A stretch of DNA of 6,379 bases from an uncultured Lachnospiraceae bacterium (lineage in GTDB: Bacteria; Bacillota; Clostridia; Lachnospirales; Lachnospiraceae), in the NCBI GenBank assembly GCA_945836355.1, contig CAMALD010000082.1, positions 1 to 6,379 of the forward strand, written 5' to 3'. How positions within the stretch are numbered: the stretch's first letter is position 1; each line of letters begins with the position of its first letter. Below, piece after piece: positions 1-6,312 of the stretch. The notes beneath the pieces are model-generated. The model saw only the letters and a list, made by a program, of their open reading frames with translations, was not told the DNA's origin and ran no database searches. The translations under genes were made by a program, and so were the position numbers.

Positions 1-4
1 ACAG

Positions 5-33
5 TTGTGAAATATGCGGAAAAATTGTATACT
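5..33 (+). promoter_or_regulatory. Candidate sigma-A promoter for asnA
   Basis: A -35-like TTGTGA (5-10, four of six consensus bases) and a -10-like TATACT (28-33, five of six) are separated by exactly 17 bases. Transcription would start near 40, giving an asnA leader of about 88 nt. The -10 box lies inside a perfect palindrome (25-39). No better-spaced pair was seen between here and asnA. This is a consensus match only; part of any longer control region lies outside the window. Confidence 0.45.
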
Positions 34-39
34 ATACAA
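25..39. promoter_or_regulatory. Operator-like palindrome over the -10 box
   Basis: TTGTATA and TATACAA form a perfect 7+1+7 inverted repeat around C32. Short A/T-rich palindromes of the TTGTATACAA kind are bound by many GntR-type and related dimeric repressors, so a repressor site controlling asnA is plausible (inference). The site covers the proposed -10 box, where a bound protein would block RNA polymerase. The regulator is not encoded in the window and cannot be named. Confidence 0.4.
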
Positions 40-40
40 A

Positions 41-77
41 AGGCAAAGTATTCGGTGCGCTGCCGGATACTTTGTTT
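41..77 (+). promoter_or_regulatory. Stem-loop at the 5' end of the asnA leader
   Basis: Positions 45-55 pair with 63-73 (11 bp, one G-U) around a 7-base loop; C44-G74 and weaker outer pairs extend the stem. The following bases, GTTTATTGTATT, are T-rich but not a clean run. It could be the terminator of a gene upstream of the window, or, if the promoter at 5-33 is used, a hairpin at the very 5' end of the asnA mRNA acting as stabiliser or weak attenuator. No T-box motif was seen, although asparagine genes in Firmicutes can have one. Confidence 0.5.
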
Positions 78-128
78 ATTGTATTCAGGATTACATAGCA
101 GCGCGGAAATGGGGAGAATAAAGAGAAT

Positions 129-1136
129 ATGGCACTGATAATTCCAAAGGGCTATGACCCGCGGCTTTCCGTGCGCGAGACGCAGGAGGCAATCAAATAC
201 ATTCGTGATACATTCCAGAAGGAATTCGGAAAGGAAATGAATCTGGAGCGTATTTCCGCACCGCTTTTCGTGGAAAGGAGCTCCGGCTTAAACGATGACC
301 TAAACGGCATCGAGCGCAAGGTTGTATTTGATCTGGCAGCAGCACCGGGAGAGGTGGTCGAGGTGGTACAGTCCCTTGCCAAGTGGAAGCGCATGGCATT
401 AAAGCGTTACGGCTTTGCGCCGGGCGAAGGTCTGTACACAAACATGAATGCAATCCGCCGCGACGAGGAGCTTGACAACCTGCATTCCTGCTATGTGGAC
501 CAGTGGGACTGGGAAAAGGTCATCACGAAGGAGCAGCGCAATCTGGATACCTTAAAGGCGGTAGTGCGCCAGATTTTCAAGGTGATTAAGCATATGGAGC
601 ACGAGGTATGGTATAAGTATCCGCAGGCGGTGAAGCATTTGCCGGATGATATCTTTTTCATCACCTCCGAGGAGCTGCTGGAGATGTATCCGGATAAGAC
701 TCCGAAGGAGAGAGAGAATGCCATCACAAAGGAGCACGGCTGTGTATTTGTGATGAAAATCGGTGATAAGCTGGGTGACGGCAAGCCGCATGACGGGCGC
801 GCGCCGGATTATGACGACTGGGCATTGAACGGGGATATTCTGTTCTGGTATGAGACGCTCGGCTGTGCGCTGGAGGTTTCCAGCATGGGTATCCGTGTCG
901 ATGAGGTGTCTCTGGCGGAGCAGTTAAAGAAGGCAGGCTGCGAGGAGCGTAAGTCCCTGCCGTACCATAAGCAGCTTCTTGCGGGCGAGCTTCCATACAC
1001 CATCGGCGGCGGTATCGGACAGTCCAGGCTGTGCATGCTATTGCTGGACCGCGCGCATGTGGGTGAGGTGCAGGCGAGCATCTGGCCGGAGGACATGCGA
1101 AGAATCTGTGCCGAGAACAATATTATTTTGCTGTAG
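129..1136 (+). CDS. asnA: Aspartate--ammonia ligase (asparagine synthetase A)
   Basis: Cytoplasmic enzyme making L-asparagine from L-aspartate, ammonia and ATP, with release of AMP and PPi; unlike AsnB it does not use glutamine. The protein has 335 residues against 330 in E. coli AsnA and aligns over its whole length. It has the fold related to class II aminoacyl-tRNA synthetases. Visible family motifs are QSLAKWKR (81-88), [16 protein letters not shown] (99-114), YVDQWDWEK (122-130), RAPDYDDW (224-231), LNGDILFW (233-240), SSMGIRVD (251-258) and the C-terminal ATP-binding [14 protein letters not shown] (293-306). ATG 129 gives the family N-terminus. A GGGGAG at 111-116 is a rather distant ribosome site (12-base gap), with AAAGAG closer in. 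The gene appears monocistronic, with a promoter upstream and a strong hairpin downstream. Intact, with no anomaly seen. Confidence 0.97.
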   Translation: MALIIPKGYDPRLSVRETQEAIKYIRDTFQKEFGKEMNLERISAPLFVERSSGLNDDLNGIERKVVFDLAAAPGEVVEVVQSLAKWKRMALKRYGFAPGEGLYTNMNAIRRDEELDNLHSCYVDQWDWEKVITKEQRNLDTLKAVVRQIFKVIKHMEHEVWYKYPQAVKHLPDDIFFITSEELLEMYPDKTPKERENAITKEHGCVFVMKIGDKLGDGKPHDGRAPDYDDWALNGDILFWYETLGCALEVSSMGIRVDEVSLAEQLKKAGCEERKSLPYHKQLLAGELPYTIGGGIGQSRLCMLLLDRAHVGEVQASIWPEDMRRICAENNIILL

Positions 1137-1165
1137 GTTATTTTTAGTTGGGATGTCATGAGCGT

Positions 1166-1217
1166 ATCCTGCGGAGCGTATCATATCCGGGGGATATGGT
1201 ATACTTCGCAGGATTTT
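1166..1217 (+). terminator. Rho-independent terminator after asnA
   Basis: Positions 1166-1188 pair with 1192-1214 around a GGG loop: 22 of 23 positions pair, three of them G-U, with one C-A mismatch (1177/1203). The 3' arm ends in TTTT (1214-1217), 29 bases after the asnA stop at the foot of the stem. The stem is much longer than a usual terminator and its 5' side contains AGCGTATC twice (1161-1168, 1175-1182), so a dispersed palindromic repeat is an alternative. Its place between asnA and ppk supports termination. Confidence 0.7.
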
Positions 1218-1264
1218 ATACATAATAAGGGTAATTATGTGTGCGGAAGCGGCTATTTGCAGAG

Positions 1265-1269
1265 AGGAG
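1265..1269 (+). promoter_or_regulatory. Ribosome binding site that sets the ppk start
   Basis: AGGAG lies seven bases before GTG 1277, in frame with the polyphosphate kinase. The longer reading from GTG 1241 adds 12 residues that look unlike the family N-terminus and has only a weaker AAGGG (1227-1231) nine bases upstream. The downstream GTG is therefore preferred. Confidence 0.7.
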
Positions 1270-1276
1270 TGCAGCA

Positions 1277-3463
1277 GTGAAAAATCAAAAGAAAAGTGAA
1301 ACGGTAAAAGCGGGATGCTATTCGAACCGGGAGCTGTCCTGGCTCAAATTTAACGGACGTGTGCTGGAGGAGGCTGCGGATGCCACTGTTCCGCTGTGCG
1401 AGCGCCTTACCTTCGTCTCAATCTATCAGAGCAATCTGGACGAATTTTTTATGGTCAGAGTGGGGTCTCTGCACGACCAGATGCTCTATTCGCCGGAGGT
1501 GCGTGAGAACAAGACCAGGATGGATTCGAAGGAGCAGATTGATGCAATCTTAGAGCAGAGCCGCAGTCTGTGTGAGCAGAAGGATGAAATATACGCACAG
1601 CTCATGGCGGAGGTGCAGGAGCGCGGCGGTGTGGAGCTGATTGACTTTTCCAGACTTTCACCGGAGGATGCGGCATATCTGGAGGTGTATTTTAACACCG
1701 AAATAAGGCCTTTGATTTCACCACAGGTGGTGGGGAAGCGTCAGCCGTTCCCGTTCCTCAAAAACAAAGAGATTTATGCGATTGTTGATCTGGAATCCAA
1801 GGGCAGCGGCAAGATTGGTATTGTGCCGTGCAACAACGGCCTGTTTGAACGTCTGATTCAGCTTAAGACAGAGCCGAACCGTTTTATGCTCGTGGAGGAG
1901 CTGATTCTCCATTTTGCACCGCAGATATTCGACCACTATAAGATTAAGTCCAAATCACTGCTCCGCGTGGTGCGCAATGCGGATTTGGAGGCGGAGGAGG
2001 AGAGCGCCTATGATGAGACCATAAGAGAGGGCGAGCCGGATTACCGCGAGGCGATGGCGGAGCTTATCAAGCGCCGCAAAAAGCTGTGTGCCGTGCGTGC
2101 GGAGCTCAGCCGTGATATGGATGATGAGGTGGTGGAAAAGCTTTGTGAATACCTGGACCTGACCAAAGAGCAGATTTTTTACACCAAAGCCCCGCTGGAT
2201 TTGTCGTTCGTATTTCAGATTCAGGATTATCTCAAGACAAAGCCGGAGCTCTTTTATGAAAAGCGCGTGCCTCAGAAGAGCCCGATGATCAAGGATGATG
2301 TGCCGATGATGGAGCAGATTGCAAAGAAGGATATCCTGCTGTGCTACCCTTACGAGAGCATCCAGCCGTTTTTGAGGCTCCTCAATGAGGCGGCGGAGGA
2401 TCCGGAGGTCGTGTCGATGAAGATGACGCTCTACCGCGTGGCGAAGTACAGCAAAGTGGTGGAGGCGCTGATTAAGGCGGCGGAGAACGGCAAGGAGGTT
2501 GTCGTGCTGGTCGAGCTGCGCGCCCGTTTTGATGAGGAAAACAACATCGAGTGGTCGAGGCGCTTAGAGGAGGCTGGCTGCCGTATCATCTACGGTCTGG
2601 ATGGCCTGAAGGTGCACTCTAAGCTGTGCCTGATTACGCGCAAGACCAAGAAGAAGATTCAGTATATTACGCAGATTGGCACCGGCAACTACAATGAAAA
2701 GACCTCTACGCTGTATACGGACTATTCGCTTATGACCGCTTCGACTGATATCGGGCTGGAGGCGCTGATGGTATTTAACGCGCTGTCGATGGGACAGATC
2801 TGCGAGCCGGGCATGAAGCACCTGATGGTGGCGCCGAACAGTCTGCAGCAGGGCATTATTTGTCAGATTGATGAGGAAATCGAGGAGGCAAAGCAGGGCG
2901 GACACGGGTATATCGGCGTGAAGCTGAATTCCCTGACCGACAAGGTGCTCATTGATAAATTGATTGAGGCATCGCAGGCGGGAGTAAAAATAGAGATGGT
3001 AATCCGCGGCATCTGCTGTTTGAATCCGGGTATCAAGGACTATACGGAGAATATTACCGTCGTGAGCATCGTGGGAAGGTTTTTGGAGCATGCCCGCATC
3101 TATATTTTCGGCACGGGCAGCCGCCAGAAGCTTTATATTTCCTCGGCGGATTTCATGACGCGCAATACCACGCGCAGAATTGAGGTGGCGGTGCGCGTGG
3201 AGTCGGATGCGCTCAGACACCGCATCGCGCAGATGTTTAAGGTAATGATGTCGGATAATGTGAAGGGGCGCCTGATGAAGCCGGATGGCAGCTATGCGCG
3301 TCGTCAGATTCGCAAGAATGCGGTAAATTCGCAGGAGCTGTTCTATGAGCATGCTTATTCGGAGGCGGAGAAAGCTGAGCTGGAAAAGCAGGCGAAGGCG
3401 GCAAAGAAAGCAGGAAAAAAGCCGGCGAACACAAAACAACAGAATGGTAAAAAGCAGAAATAA
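1277..3463 (+). CDS. ppk1: Polyphosphate kinase 1
   Basis: Reversibly transfers the gamma-phosphate of ATP to inorganic polyphosphate, building the chain used as a phosphate and energy store; often membrane associated. From GTG 1277 the protein is 728 residues, close to the usual size of about 690-720. The N-terminal domain opens with YSNRELSWLKFNGRVLEEA, and SNLDEFFMVRVG follows. The two PLD-like catalytic domains show MTLYRV (383-388), VELRARFDEENN (412-423), KVHSKLCLI with the phosphorylated histidine equivalent (His447; E. coli His435), IGTGNYNEKT (467-476), FLEHARIY with the second active-site histidine (His605) and YISSADFMTRN (620-630). Arg387 and Arg417 match the E. coli Mg/substrate residues Arg375 and Arg405. 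The last 33 residues are a Lys/Ala-rich tail with 11 lysines, probably disordered. The phosphofructokinase gene follows after 54 bases with no terminator seen, so co-transcription is likely. Confidence 0.97.
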   Translation: MKNQKKSETVKAGCYSNRELSWLKFNGRVLEEAADATVPLCERLTFVSIYQSNLDEFFMVRVGSLHDQMLYSPEVRENKTRMDSKEQIDAILEQSRSLCEQKDEIYAQLMAEVQERGGVELIDFSRLSPEDAAYLEVYFNTEIRPLISPQVVGKRQPFPFLKNKEIYAIVDLESKGSGKIGIVPCNNGLFERLIQLKTEPNRFMLVEELILHFAPQIFDHYKIKSKSLLRVVRNADLEAEEESAYDETIREGEPDYREAMAELIKRRKKLCAVRAELSRDMDDEVVEKLCEYLDLTKEQIFYTKAPLDLSFVFQIQDYLKTKPELFYEKRVPQKSPMIKDDVPMMEQIAKKDILLCYPYESIQPFLRLLNEAAEDPEVVSMKMTLYRVAKYSKVVEALIKAAENGKEVVVLVELRARFDEENNIEWSRRLEEAGCRIIYGLDGLKVHSKLCLITRKTKKKIQYITQIGTGNYNEKTSTLYTDYSLMTASTDIGLEALMVFNALSMGQICEPGMKHLMVAPNSLQQGIICQIDEEIEEAKQGGHGYIGVKLNSLTDKVLIDKLIEASQAGVKIEMVIRGICCLNPGIKDYTENITVVSIVGRFLEHARIYIFGTGSRQKLYISSADFMTRNTTRRIEVAVRVESDALRHRIAQMFKVMMSDNVKGRLMKPDGSYARRQIRKNAVNSQELFYEHAYSEAEKAELEKQAKAAKKAGKKPANTKQQNGKKQK

Positions 3464-3517
3464 GTACAAAGGGCTTTAAGGACGAACAAAAATAGTAAAG
3501 AAAAGAGGTAGAGGAAC

Positions 3518-4591
3518 ATGAAGAAAATCGGAATACTGACAAGCGGCGGTGACTGTCAGGCGTTGAACGCAACCATGCGCGGCGTGGCAAAGGGTCTGTT
3601 TTATAATCTGGACAAGGTGGAAATCTACGGCTTTCTTGAGGGCTATAAGGGTCTGATGTATGGTAATTATAAAAAGATGACCGAAAAGGATTTTTCCGGT
3701 GTGTTGACGCGGGGAGGCACCATCCTTGGCACCTCCAGGCAGCCGTTTAAGCAGATGCGTGTCATTGAGAATGGTTTTGATAAGGTAAAGGCTATGAAGG
3801 ATACCTACAAGAAGCTGGGCTTGGATTGTCTGGTGGTGCTCGGCGGAAACGGTTCGTTAAAGACAGCCAATCTTCTGTCGGAGGAGGGGCTGAATGTCAT
3901 CGGTCTGCCGAAGACCATCGACAATGACATCTGGGGCACGGATATGACATTTGGCTTCCAGAGTGCGGTAGAAATTGCTACAAATGCGATTGATTGCATT
4001 CATACCACGGCGGAGTCCCACGGACGTGTATTTGTCGTGGAGCTGATGGGGCATAAGGTAGGCTGGGTAACGCTGCATGCGGGCATCGCCGGCGGTGCGG
4101 ATGTGATTTTGATTCCGGAGATTCCGTACGATATCAAGGTGATTGCAAAGAAACTGAAGGAGCGCGAAAAGGCAGGGAAGAGCTTTTCCATCATTGCGGT
4201 GGCGGAGGGAGCAATCGCAAAGGAGACTGCCGAGCTGCCGAAGAAGGAGCGCAAGGAGAAGCTTGCCAAATCCATTTATCCGTCCGCAGCATATGAGATT
4301 GCCGCACAGATTACCGAGATGACCGGGCAGGAGGTGCGTGTGACCGTGCCGGGACACACACAGCGCGGTGGAAGTCCGTGTCCGTATGACCGCGTGCTTT
4401 CGAGCCGTCTCGGGGCAATGGGAGCAAAGCTGATTCAGGAGGAGGACTACGGCAAGCTGGTTGTTGTCCGCAACGATGATGTCGTGGCAATTCCATTGTC
4501 GGAGAGCGCAGGAAAGCTGAAGTATGTGAACCCGAAGGATGATATTGTCGAGAGCGCAAGAATGATCGGTATATCGTTTGGCGACAAATAG
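3518..4591 (+). CDS. 6-phosphofructokinase, atypical (G/K-type) subfamily
   Basis: Phosphorylates fructose 6-phosphate to fructose 1,6-bisphosphate, the committing step of glycolysis, in the cytoplasm. The protein has 357 residues, longer than the 320 of E. coli PfkA. Visible motifs are ILTSGGDCQALNATMRG (6-22), GTSRQPF (71-77), GGNGS (109-113), GLPKTIDND (129-137) with the catalytic Asp135 (E. coli Asp127), VVELMGHKVGW (173-183) in the sugar-phosphate site and GHTQRGGSPCPYDR (279-292). The donor-site pair is Gly112 and Lys132: ATP enzymes usually have Gly/Gly and PPi enzymes Asp/Lys, while Gly/Lys marks the atypical ATP-dependent group. Asn111 replaces the Mg-binding aspartate of E. coli (Asp103). 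ATP is the likelier donor, but this is inference. Ribosome sites GAGG at 3505-3508 and 3511-3514 precede ATG 3518. It lies 54 bases behind ppk and is probably in the same transcript; no promoter was seen between them. Confidence 0.94.
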   Translation: MKKIGILTSGGDCQALNATMRGVAKGLFYNLDKVEIYGFLEGYKGLMYGNYKKMTEKDFSGVLTRGGTILGTSRQPFKQMRVIENGFDKVKAMKDTYKKLGLDCLVVLGGNGSLKTANLLSEEGLNVIGLPKTIDNDIWGTDMTFGFQSAVEIATNAIDCIHTTAESHGRVFVVELMGHKVGWVTLHAGIAGGADVILIPEIPYDIKVIAKKLKEREKAGKSFSIIAVAEGAIAKETAELPKKERKEKLAKSIYPSAAYEIAAQITEMTGQEVRVTVPGHTQRGGSPCPYDRVLSSRLGAMGAKLIQEEDYGKLVVVRNDDVVAIPLSESAGKLKYVNPKDDIVESARMIGISFGDK

Positions 4592-4648
4592 GCGATTCGG
4601 GGAAAACAGAGTCAGTAAAAGAAAACGGTAGAAGGAATGAAATAGCAT

Positions 4649-4712
4649 AACCCTTCTGGCGGGGGCATATTCATAAATGATGAGTATGCGCTTGACAGGA
4701 GGGTTTTCTTTT
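4649..4712 (+). promoter_or_regulatory. Long hairpin masking the spmB ribosome site; terminator-like
   Basis: Positions 4649-4674 can pair with 4680-4705 around a five-base loop (4675-4679): 24 of 26 positions pair, including several G-U, with only a G-A and a G-G mismatch. The outer ten base pairs, AACCCTTCTG with CAGGAGGGTT, bury the entire AGGAGGG Shine-Dalgarno of spmB, and the T-rich TTTTCTTTT (4704-4712) follows at once and runs into the TTG start codon. It may end the ppk/pfk transcript, silence spmB translation on readthrough mRNA, or do both. The structure is plain in the sequence; its function is inferred. Confidence 0.7.
4697..4703 (+). promoter_or_regulatory. Ribosome binding site for the TTG start of spmB
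   Basis: AGGAGGG stands seven bases before TTG 4711. A TGA at 4693-4695 in the same frame excludes any start further upstream, and the SpmB family N-terminus begins here. The whole site is inside the 3' arm of the hairpin at 4649-4705. Confidence 0.85.
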
Positions 4713-5232
4713 GGGATTTCTGGTGTTTGTCTCGGACTATATTATGCCGCTCCTGATCTTTTATGTGGTGGGCTTCGGACTGCTCATGAAGGTGAAGGTG
4801 TACGATGCGTTTGTGAAGGGGGCGAAAAAGGGCTTATCCACTGTGATATCCATCCTGCCCACTCTGGTCGGACTGATGATGGGGGTGGGAATATTAAGGG
4901 CATCGGGAGCACTGGATGCCCTTGGTGCGCTGTTAAAGCCCTTGGCAAGCGCACTGCATTTTCCGGTGGAGCTGATTCCTCTTTCGGTGGTGAAAATGTT
5001 CTCCTCCTCCGCGGCAACCGGACTGCTGCTTGACATTTACCGCAAATACGGGACGGACTCTTTTCTGGGGCGGCTGGCATCCATCTCCATGTCCTGCACG
5101 GAGACGATTTTTTATACCCTGTCGGTCTATTATATGGCAGCGAAGGTGAGCAAAACAAGATGGACGCTGCCGGGCGCACTGATTGCAACATTCAGCGGCC
5201 TTGCAGCGTCCACAATACTCGCCGGGCTTTAG
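4711..5232 (+). CDS. spmB: Spore maturation protein B (SpmB), nucleoside-recognition/Gate domain membrane protein
   Basis: SpmB works with SpmA in core dehydration and cortex maturation of the developing spore, as shown for Bacillus subtilis; its transport substrate is unknown to me. The 173-residue protein matches the family length (about 178 in B. subtilis). It is mostly hydrophobic: membrane segments at about 9-27 and 43-63, further hydrophobic stretches around 70-110 and 132-145, and a final segment at 153-172. Conserved motifs are [10 protein letters not shown] (8-17), RASGALD (63-69), [14 protein letters not shown] (95-108) and [20 protein letters not shown] (113-132). The start is TTG, with a strong ribosome site hidden in a hairpin. 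The usual partner gene spmA is not next to it; the upstream neighbour is the phosphofructokinase. Its stop overlaps the stop of the convergent butyrate kinase gene by four bases. Confidence 0.92.
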   Translation: MGFLVFVSDYIMPLLIFYVVGFGLLMKVKVYDAFVKGAKKGLSTVISILPTLVGLMMGVGILRASGALDALGALLKPLASALHFPVELIPLSVVKMFSSSAATGLLLDIYRKYGTDSFLGRLASISMSCTETIFYTLSVYYMAAKVSKTRWTLPGALIATFSGLAASTILAGL

Positions 5233-6296
5233 TATTCCATTGCCTTTTCTTCGCCGTTCATAACACGAAGTCCGCCCTGAGCGAGAGCCAGAAGCTCATC
5301 CTCACCAGGATAAACGGTGAACGGTGCGATAAAGCCTGCGCGCTTCTGCAGCTCGCCGACAACATACTTGTCGTAAGCGATACCGCCGGTAACGATAATC
5401 TGGTCTACCTTTCCCTCAAGAACACATGCCATGGAACCGATATCCTTGGAAATCTGGAGAAGGAAGGCCTCGCGGAGCGCAATGGCAGCCTCATCACCGG
5501 CCTCCACCATTTTCTCAACGTTGCGCATATCGTTGGTGCCAAGGTATGCATTGAAGCCGCCGTTGCCGACCAGCTTCTTATATACTTCCTTCTCGGTGTA
5601 TTTGCCGGAGAAGCACATTTTAACCAGTGCGCCGCTCGGTACGGCACCTGCGCGCTCCGGAGAGAATGCGCCGTCACCGTCCAAGGCGTTAAATACGTCC
5701 ACAACCTTGCCGCCCACGTGAGCGCCGACGGAAACACCACCGCCCATGTGAACTACAATCAGGCGAAGGGAGTCATAAGCCTTGCCGATCTCCTTGGCAT
5801 AACGCTTTGCGACAGCCTTCTGGTTGAGTGCGTGAAAGATACTGATACGTGGAAGCTCCGGAACGCCGGAATATCTGGCAGCAGGCATCAGCTCGTCCAC
5901 TACGACAGGGTCGACAATGTAGGAAGGAACGCCGATGGAATCAGCGATTTCTCTTGCGAGGATACCGCCGAGGTTGGAGGCGTGCTCGCCCTGTACGCCC
6001 TTGTAGAGATCGGCCAGAAGCTCATCGCTCACGGCGTATGTGCCGGAAACGATGGGCTTTAACAGACCGCCTCTGCCGACAACCACATTCAAGGAGTTGA
6101 TGTCAAAATTCTTCTCTTTCAGCAGAGAGACAATGATGTCCTTGCGGAAATCCTTCTGGTCAACAATGGAAGCATACTTTGCAATCTCCTCGGTCGGGTG
6201 ACGCAGGGTTTCTTCAAATAACAGGGTCTCGTCCTCAAACACACCGATTTTGGTGGAGGTAGAGCCCGGATTGATAATTAAACTCTTAATTGACAT
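5229..6296 (-). CDS. buk: Butyrate kinase
   Basis: Converts butyryl phosphate and ADP to butyrate and ATP, the last and energy-yielding step of butyrate fermentation in the cytoplasm. The 355-residue protein has the usual length of the family and belongs to the acetokinase group of the ASKHA fold. Visible motifs are [14 protein letters not shown] (7-20) at the phosphate site, [10 protein letters not shown] (73-82), [17 protein letters not shown] (151-167), [13 protein letters not shown] (181-193), [12 protein letters not shown] (211-222) and [10 protein letters not shown] (301-310). A branched-chain acid kinase role cannot be excluded. ATG 6296 has AAGGAA seven bases upstream. The end of ptb lies 16 bases upstream on the same strand, so the two form the classic ptb-buk operon. 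The 3' end overlaps the spmB stop codon. Confidence 0.96.
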   Translation of the reverse strand: MSIKSLIINPGSTSTKIGVFEDETLLFEETLRHPTEEIAKYASIVDQKDFRKDIIVSLLKEKNFDINSLNVVVGRGGLLKPIVSGTYAVSDELLADLYKGVQGEHASNLGGILAREIADSIGVPSYIVDPVVVDELMPAARYSGVPELPRISIFHALNQKAVAKRYAKEIGKAYDSLRLIVVHMGGGVSVGAHVGGKVVDVFNALDGDGAFSPERAGAVPSGALVKMCFSGKYTEKEVYKKLVGNGGFNAYLGTNDMRNVEKMVEAGDEAAIALREAFLLQISKDIGSMACVLEGKVDQIIVTGGIAYDKYVVGELQKRAGFIAPFTVYPGEDELLALAQGGLRVMNGEEKAMEY

Positions 6297-6303
6297 GGCT
6301 TAT

Positions 6304-6309
6304 TTCCTT
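6304..6309 (-). promoter_or_regulatory. Ribosome binding site for buk
   Basis: On the minus strand AAGGAA lies seven bases before the buk ATG, inside the 16-base gap behind the ptb stop codon. It confirms the buk start and supports translation from a shared ptb-buk mRNA. Confidence 0.75.
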
Positions 6310-6312
6310 GCA

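Noticed and set aside
14..121. 35-codon ORF in the asnA leader, considered as a leader peptide
   Set aside because: It has no ribosome site, has only one Asn codon, and begins upstream of the predicted transcription start.
1..128. T-box riboswitch before asnA
   Set aside because: No T-box consensus (TGGNACC-type) sequence or antiterminator is visible; an element ending before position 1 cannot be judged.
1241..1276. N-terminal extension of ppk from GTG 1241
   Set aside because: The extra 12 residues do not resemble the family N-terminus and the better-spaced AGGAG serves GTG 1277; it remains a minor possibility.
2564..3469. 301-codon open frame on the minus strand opposite ppk
   Set aside because: The translation is Leu/Arg/His-rich without family motifs, and the opposite strand encodes the catalytic half of Ppk with both active-site histidines.
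3857..4648. 263-codon open frame on the minus strand opposite pfk
   Set aside because: It has no recognisable domain and mirrors the conserved phosphofructokinase frame.
4677..5033. 118-codon frame starting ATG ATG upstream of spmB
   Set aside because: It starts in the hairpin loop without a ribosome site and runs out of frame through spmB, whose own frame has clear family motifs.
5160..6062. 300-codon open frame on the plus strand, antisense to buk
   Set aside because: It begins inside spmB, has no ribosome site or recognisable domain, and lies opposite a full-length butyrate kinase with all its motifs; it is a by-product of the codon use of buk.
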